Positions 6,206 through 8,604 of a stretch of 8,604 nucleotides of DNA are shown here, in pieces (the stretch's first letter is position 1; every line of letters starts with the position of its first letter). Source of the stretch: Acidimicrobiales bacterium. Lineage in GTDB: Bacteria > Actinomycetota > Acidimicrobiia > Acidimicrobiales > Ilumatobacteraceae. A program made the position numbers and the translations under genes. Location: NCBI GenBank assembly GCA_030830415.1, contig JAURNB010000033.1:1-8604 (forward strand). The letters are read 5' to 3'. A model generated the notes under the pieces. It saw only the letters and a program-made list of their open reading frames with translations. It was not told the DNA's origin and did not search any database.

Positions 6206-6589
6206 ATGATCATCCATGGGCGACTTCAGTGGGCACTTGCCGCTGGAGTTTTGGTGTTCTCCTTTGCAGCAGTCGTTGCATCGTTGCTCGATGGTGGTAA
6301 CGGCACAGCTGCAACCACTACAACAACAAGTGTGGTTGCAACCACCACTACAACCACCATTCCCGTGCCGCTGAAACATGTCGTACAAAGCGGAGAGTCG
6401 CTCTTCAGCATTGGACAGATGTACTCGGTGAAAATGGAGGCGATTATTGAATTGAACAATATTGATGACCCCGACAAACTTGCTGTTGGCGATGAAATCC
6501 TTTTACCGCAAGGTTCTGTTGCTCGAGTTGCGCCTGTCACAAGCACTTCAGTCACAAACTCTTCTTTAGTCACCACCAGCACCTCGTAA
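6206..6589 (+). CDS. Membrane-anchored LysM-domain protein
   Basis: The product (127 aa) is a small exported protein with one LysM module, a fold that binds GlcNAc-containing polymers such as peptidoglycan. A single hydrophobic segment (about 9-28) after a short N-terminus looks like an uncleaved signal-anchor, as I see no clear lipobox. A Thr-rich linker (37-51) follows, then LysM at about 57-101, with HVVQSGESLFSIGQMYSV at its start, ELNNIDDPDKLAVGDEILLP at its end and the usual L-x-x-G-x-x-L pattern. The tail (102-127) is Ser/Thr-rich with no domain. No catalytic module is attached, so it probably binds or positions at the cell wall. The gene starts 2 bp after the prenyl synthase stop, without a Shine-Dalgarno sequence but with TAGCCT 6 bases upstream. 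Its biological role is unknown. Confidence 0.85.
   Translation: MIIHGRLQWALAAGVLVFSFAAVVASLLDGGNGTAATTTTTSVVATTTTTTIPVPLKHVVQSGESLFSIGQMYSVKMEAIIELNNIDDPDKLAVGDEILLPQGSVARVAPVTSTSVTNSSLVTTSTS
6311..6358 (+). repeat. Imperfect ACN-rich repeat encoding the Thr linker
   Basis: Two related units, 6311-6329 and 6338-6358, each begin GCAACCAC and are otherwise runs of ACA, ACC and ACT threonine codons. They encode linker residues 36-51 of the LysM protein. The low-complexity repeat is coding and probably varies in length between strains by slippage; that last point is inference. Confidence 0.6.
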
Positions 6590-6594
6590 CGCTT

Positions 6595-6600
6595 TACACT
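6595..6600 (+). promoter_or_regulatory. Putative leaderless -10 (TACACT) for the oxygenase-like gene
   Basis: TACACT fits TANNNT and ends 6 bases before ATG 6607, in the 17-bp gap after the LysM stop. No Shine-Dalgarno sequence is visible in the gap. The geometry matches the other candidate leaderless starts in this window. Confidence 0.45.
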
Positions 6601-6606
6601 TTCACT

Positions 6607-7302
6607 ATGGCGACAACATTTTGGCCAACACAAGAACATTGGTCGGTGCAGATTCCTCTGCACAGCCCTCACTATCGCACGCCGTCGTTATCGCAAGATG
6701 GTGTTGTATTGCTCAAGCCCGCAAATTTTTCTGTGCCGAGTGTGGAATGGGAATCGCTTGAATATTTAGATTGGAAAAGTGGCGGCGATACAAACTTTGC
6801 GCCACTCGCATCGGCCGATGGTGAACTTGATTGCAGAGGGTTTTGGGATAAAGGCCAGCCCGACAAAGGCGCTATTTTCACGAGTAATGCAGCGAAAGCT
6901 CCGACATTATGCAATTACGTCACCAGCGTTGGTGCAAATTTTGGGCGTGTGCGCATCATCAAATTAGAACCACAAGATCACGAAACAGCATTGCGTTCCA
7001 TACACCGCGATGACAACAACCGAATGAATCCGGAAAATGAAGGTTGGGTAGTGCGCAGTTGGTTAGAACTCACCGACAGCCCCAACAGTTACATGTTGCT
7101 CATGGACAACGATGCCGATGGCTTACCCGATCGTTCAACAGAACGACGCGTGCCGTTGTCACGCGGTTCACGATTTGTTGTCGACACGCAAAGGCTCTGG
7201 CATGTAGTGGTGCACAATGCAAACACACCGCGGTATGCGCTCATCACGAGTTTTGAAAGCAGTCCAGATTTAGAAAATTGGATTGTGAACGAAAGCGTTT
7301 AG
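6607..7302 (+). CDS. Putative Fe(II)/2-oxoglutarate-type oxygenase, aspartyl/asparaginyl beta-hydroxylase-like
   Basis: I do not recognise this 231-aa protein with certainty. Its second half looks like a double-stranded beta-helix oxygenase: SIHRDD with H133-x-D135 as possible metal ligands, then GSRFVVDTQRLWHVVVHN with His199 (or His203) as the distal ligand, and Arg209 in TPRYALITSF where a 2-oxoglutarate-binding Arg would sit. The spacing recalls aspartyl/asparaginyl beta-hydroxylases. Between these motifs, DNDADGLPD (167-175) has the Asp spacing of a thrombospondin-type calcium loop (DxDxDGxxD). The N-terminal half has no motif I can name. There is no signal peptide or membrane segment, so it is probably cytoplasmic. 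It follows the LysM gene by 17 bp with a candidate promoter of its own and ends 3 bp from the convergent mutase gene. A cupin-like protein without this activity is the main alternative. That it is a real gene is much surer than its function. Confidence 0.55.
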   Translation: MATTFWPTQEHWSVQIPLHSPHYRTPSLSQDGVVLLKPANFSVPSVEWESLEYLDWKSGGDTNFAPLASADGELDCRGFWDKGQPDKGAIFTSNAAKAPTLCNYVTSVGANFGRVRIIKLEPQDHETALRSIHRDDNNRMNPENEGWVVRSWLELTDSPNSYMLLMDNDADGLPDRSTERRVPLSRGSRFVVDTQRLWHVVVHNANTPRYALITSFESSPDLENWIVNESV

Positions 7303-7307
7303 TTTTT
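7286..7307 (+). terminator. Weak candidate Rho-independent terminator overlapping the oxygenase-like gene stop
   Basis: Bases 7286-7291 can pair with 7296-7301 (six pairs, one G-T) around the loop AAAG, followed by G and TTTTT at 7303-7307. The stem includes the last codons and part of the TAG stop. It is short and AT-rich, so weak, but it is the only terminator-like structure between the convergent genes, whose stop codons are 3 bp apart. Confidence 0.3.
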
Positions 7308-8604
7308 AACGACGCTCGGCAACTAAATGCGCAATTTCATTCATGATGCGTGCAATATCGAAATCTTTCGGTGTGTAGACGGCAGCAATTCCTTGACGCT
7401 TTAAGTTGTCGCGGTCGCCTTCGGGAATAATTCCTCCCAAGATGACAGGAATGTCGAGGCCTTCTTTTTTCATGAGTTCCAAAATGTCACTCACGAGTGA
7501 AAGATGCGAACCAGAAAGAATGGACAAGCCAATGACATCGGGGTCTTCGTCGCGAGCACTTGCCACAATTTGGGCAGGCGTCAGGCGAATGCCGCTGTAC
7601 ACCACTTCCATTCCGGCGTCGCGAGCCGCTACTGCAATTTGCTCAGCACCATTGGAGTGACCATCGAGCCCAGGTTTGGCAACGAGGAACTTGGGTGGGC
7701 CACCAGGAATGGACTTCACAAATGCTGCCACTCCTGCAAGTTCGTGTGTGCGACGCCCGAGCGCCGCTGCAACGCCGGTTGGGGCTCGGTATTCACCGAA
7801 GATCTCGCGCAGGGCAGTGCCCCATTCCCCGGTGGTTCCACCGGCTTTGGCCAGGGCAATAGAGGAAGGAACAATGTTGTCGCCCTCAACTGCGGCACGA
7901 CGCAGTTCAGCCAAAGCTTTTTCCACTTCACCGTTGTTGCGGGCTGTACGCCACGCGTTGGTGTCGTTCACCGTTTCGGCTTCCACTGCGGGGTTGACGG
8001 TCAAGATGTTTCCCTCGCCACCGAGTGGTGATGGAGCACCCTCAGTGAATGAATTCATGCCCACCACAATTTGCTCGCCGGTTTCAATGCGGCGTGTGCG
8101 GTCGGCCATGGAAGACACAAGACGGCCTTTGAGGTTTTCGATTGCTTCAAAGGCTCCGCCGAGTTCCAAAATTTCTTGCAGTTCAACCCAGGCAGCGTCA
8201 CGAATTTCTTCTGTGCGTTGTTCAATAACGTGAGAGCCATCGAAAATGTCTGCGTACTCTAAGAGGTCGGTTTCAAACGCGAGTACTTGTTGCATGCGCA
8301 ATGACCATTGCTGATCCCATGGGCGTGGAAGACCGAGGGCTTCGTTCCATGCAGGTAGTTGAACGGAACGTGCACGTGCCTTTTTCGACAAGGTGACGGC
8401 GAGCATTTCTAAAACAATGCGTTGCACATTGTTTTCAGGTTGTGCTTCGGTGAGGCCCAAAGAGTTCACCTGAACGCCGTAGCGAAAACGACGCGCCTTT
8501 TCGTCGGTGATGTTGTAGCGCTCACGACCAATGCGGTCCCACAACTCAGTAAATGCACGGAGTTTGCACATTTCTTCAACGAAACGAATGCCAGCATTCA
8601 CGAA
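7306..8604 (-). CDS. ecm: Ethylmalonyl-CoA mutase, B12-dependent (3' part; 5' end beyond window)
   Basis: This is an adenosylcobalamin-dependent acyl-CoA mutase, most like ethylmalonyl-CoA mutase (MeaA/Ecm), which converts ethylmalonyl-CoA to methylsuccinyl-CoA in the ethylmalonyl-CoA pathway of acetyl-CoA assimilation. The visible part is 433 residues. In numbering from the Val codon at 8601-8599, the barrel's end has YGVQVNSLGLTEAQPENNV (41-59) and QLPAWNEALGLPRPWDQQW (81-99), forms I recall as typical of Ecm rather than of methylmalonyl- or isobutyryl-CoA mutase. The C-terminal B12 domain (about 303-430) has the cobalt-ligand motif DGHSNG (313-318, His315), then LSILSGSH (359-366) and GGIIPEGD (389-396). 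The frame is open to the window edge, and the GTG at 8601 is an internal Val, not a start. Ecm is usually about 650 aa, so roughly a third is missing upstream. It is convergent with the oxygenase-like gene. Confidence 0.88.
   Translation of the reverse strand, partial: FVNAGIRFVEEMCKLRAFTELWDRIGRERYNITDEKARRFRYGVQVNSLGLTEAQPENNVQRIVLEMLAVTLSKKARARSVQLPAWNEALGLPRPWDQQWSLRMQQVLAFETDLLEYADIFDGSHVIEQRTEEIRDAAWVELQEILELGGAFEAIENLKGRLVSSMADRTRRIETGEQIVVGMNSFTEGAPSPLGGEGNILTVNPAVEAETVNDTNAWRTARNNGEVEKALAELRRAAVEGDNIVPSSIALAKAGGTTGEWGTALREIFGEYRAPTGVAAALGRRTHELAGVAAFVKSIPGGPPKFLVAKPGLDGHSNGAEQIAVAARDAGMEVVYSGIRLTPAQIVASARDEDPDVIGLSILSGSHLSLVSDILELMKKEGLDIPVILGGIIPEGDRDNLKRQGIAAVYTPKDFDIARIMNEIAHLVAERR

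Noticed and set aside
6311..6358. ACN-rich repeats as a CRISPR-like or regulatory repeat array
   Set aside because: The units are imperfect, in frame, and encode a Thr linker typical of exported proteins; there are no spacers.
6226..6672. 148-codon open frame on the minus strand over the LysM gene
   Set aside because: It contains a long Val run that is merely the antisense of the Thr-codon repeat, and it crosses a real gene boundary.
8599..8601. GTG as the start of the mutase gene
   Set aside because: It encodes a Val inside the conserved NAGIRFVEE segment, the frame stays open to the window edge, and the product would lack most of the catalytic barrel.

Overview
The window looks like a chromosomal segment of a moderate-GC actinobacterium, most likely from the Acidimicrobiia/Ilumatobacter-type freshwater or marine lineages. 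This is inferred from several things: Thr-rich 'TTTVPLPL'-style linkers after export signals, an actinobacterial-type ABC exporter, an ethylmalonyl-CoA mutase, and start codons that follow a TANNNT hexamer by 6-8 bases with no Shine-Dalgarno sequence (leaderless transcription). No sequence search was possible, so the taxonomic call is tentative.

Layout: a serine tRNA (CGA anticodon, encoded CCA) lies at 40-129 on the plus strand and is followed by a long perfect hairpin (139-187). The hairpin separates it from the convergent end of a secreted S33/TAP-family alpha/beta-hydrolase lipoprotein (196-1749, minus). A 34-bp divergent promoter region carrying an inverted TAGCCT pair separates that gene from a plus-strand run: ABC exporter half-transporter (1784-3640), xseA (3637-4878), xseB (4898-5128) and a trans-isoprenyl diphosphate synthase (5118-6203). 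Then come a membrane-anchored LysM protein (6206-6589) and a putative Fe(II)/2-oxoglutarate-type oxygenase (6607-7302). The last gene is the 3' part of an ethylmalonyl-CoA mutase on the minus strand (7306 to beyond 8604), ending 3 bp from its convergent neighbour.

How the genes work together: xseA and xseB encode the two subunits of exonuclease VII, and the overlap with the prenyl synthase gene repeats the widely conserved xseB-ispA linkage. These operon-internal genes have recognisable ribosome binding sites and short spacings or overlaps. By contrast the ABC exporter, hydrolase, LysM and oxygenase genes each have a TANNNT hexamer at leaderless distance, so the apparent operon probably contains internal promoters. 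The mutase belongs to a separate transcription unit and points to acetyl-CoA assimilation by the ethylmalonyl-CoA pathway.

The window is mostly ordinary core genome. I see no CRISPR array, insertion sequence, prophage, toxin-antitoxin pair or defence system. The points most worth a second look are the compact inverted promoter pair, the promoter nested in the last codons of the prenyl synthase gene, the tRNA-proximal hairpin, and the little-characterised oxygenase-like protein with a calcium-loop-like motif.
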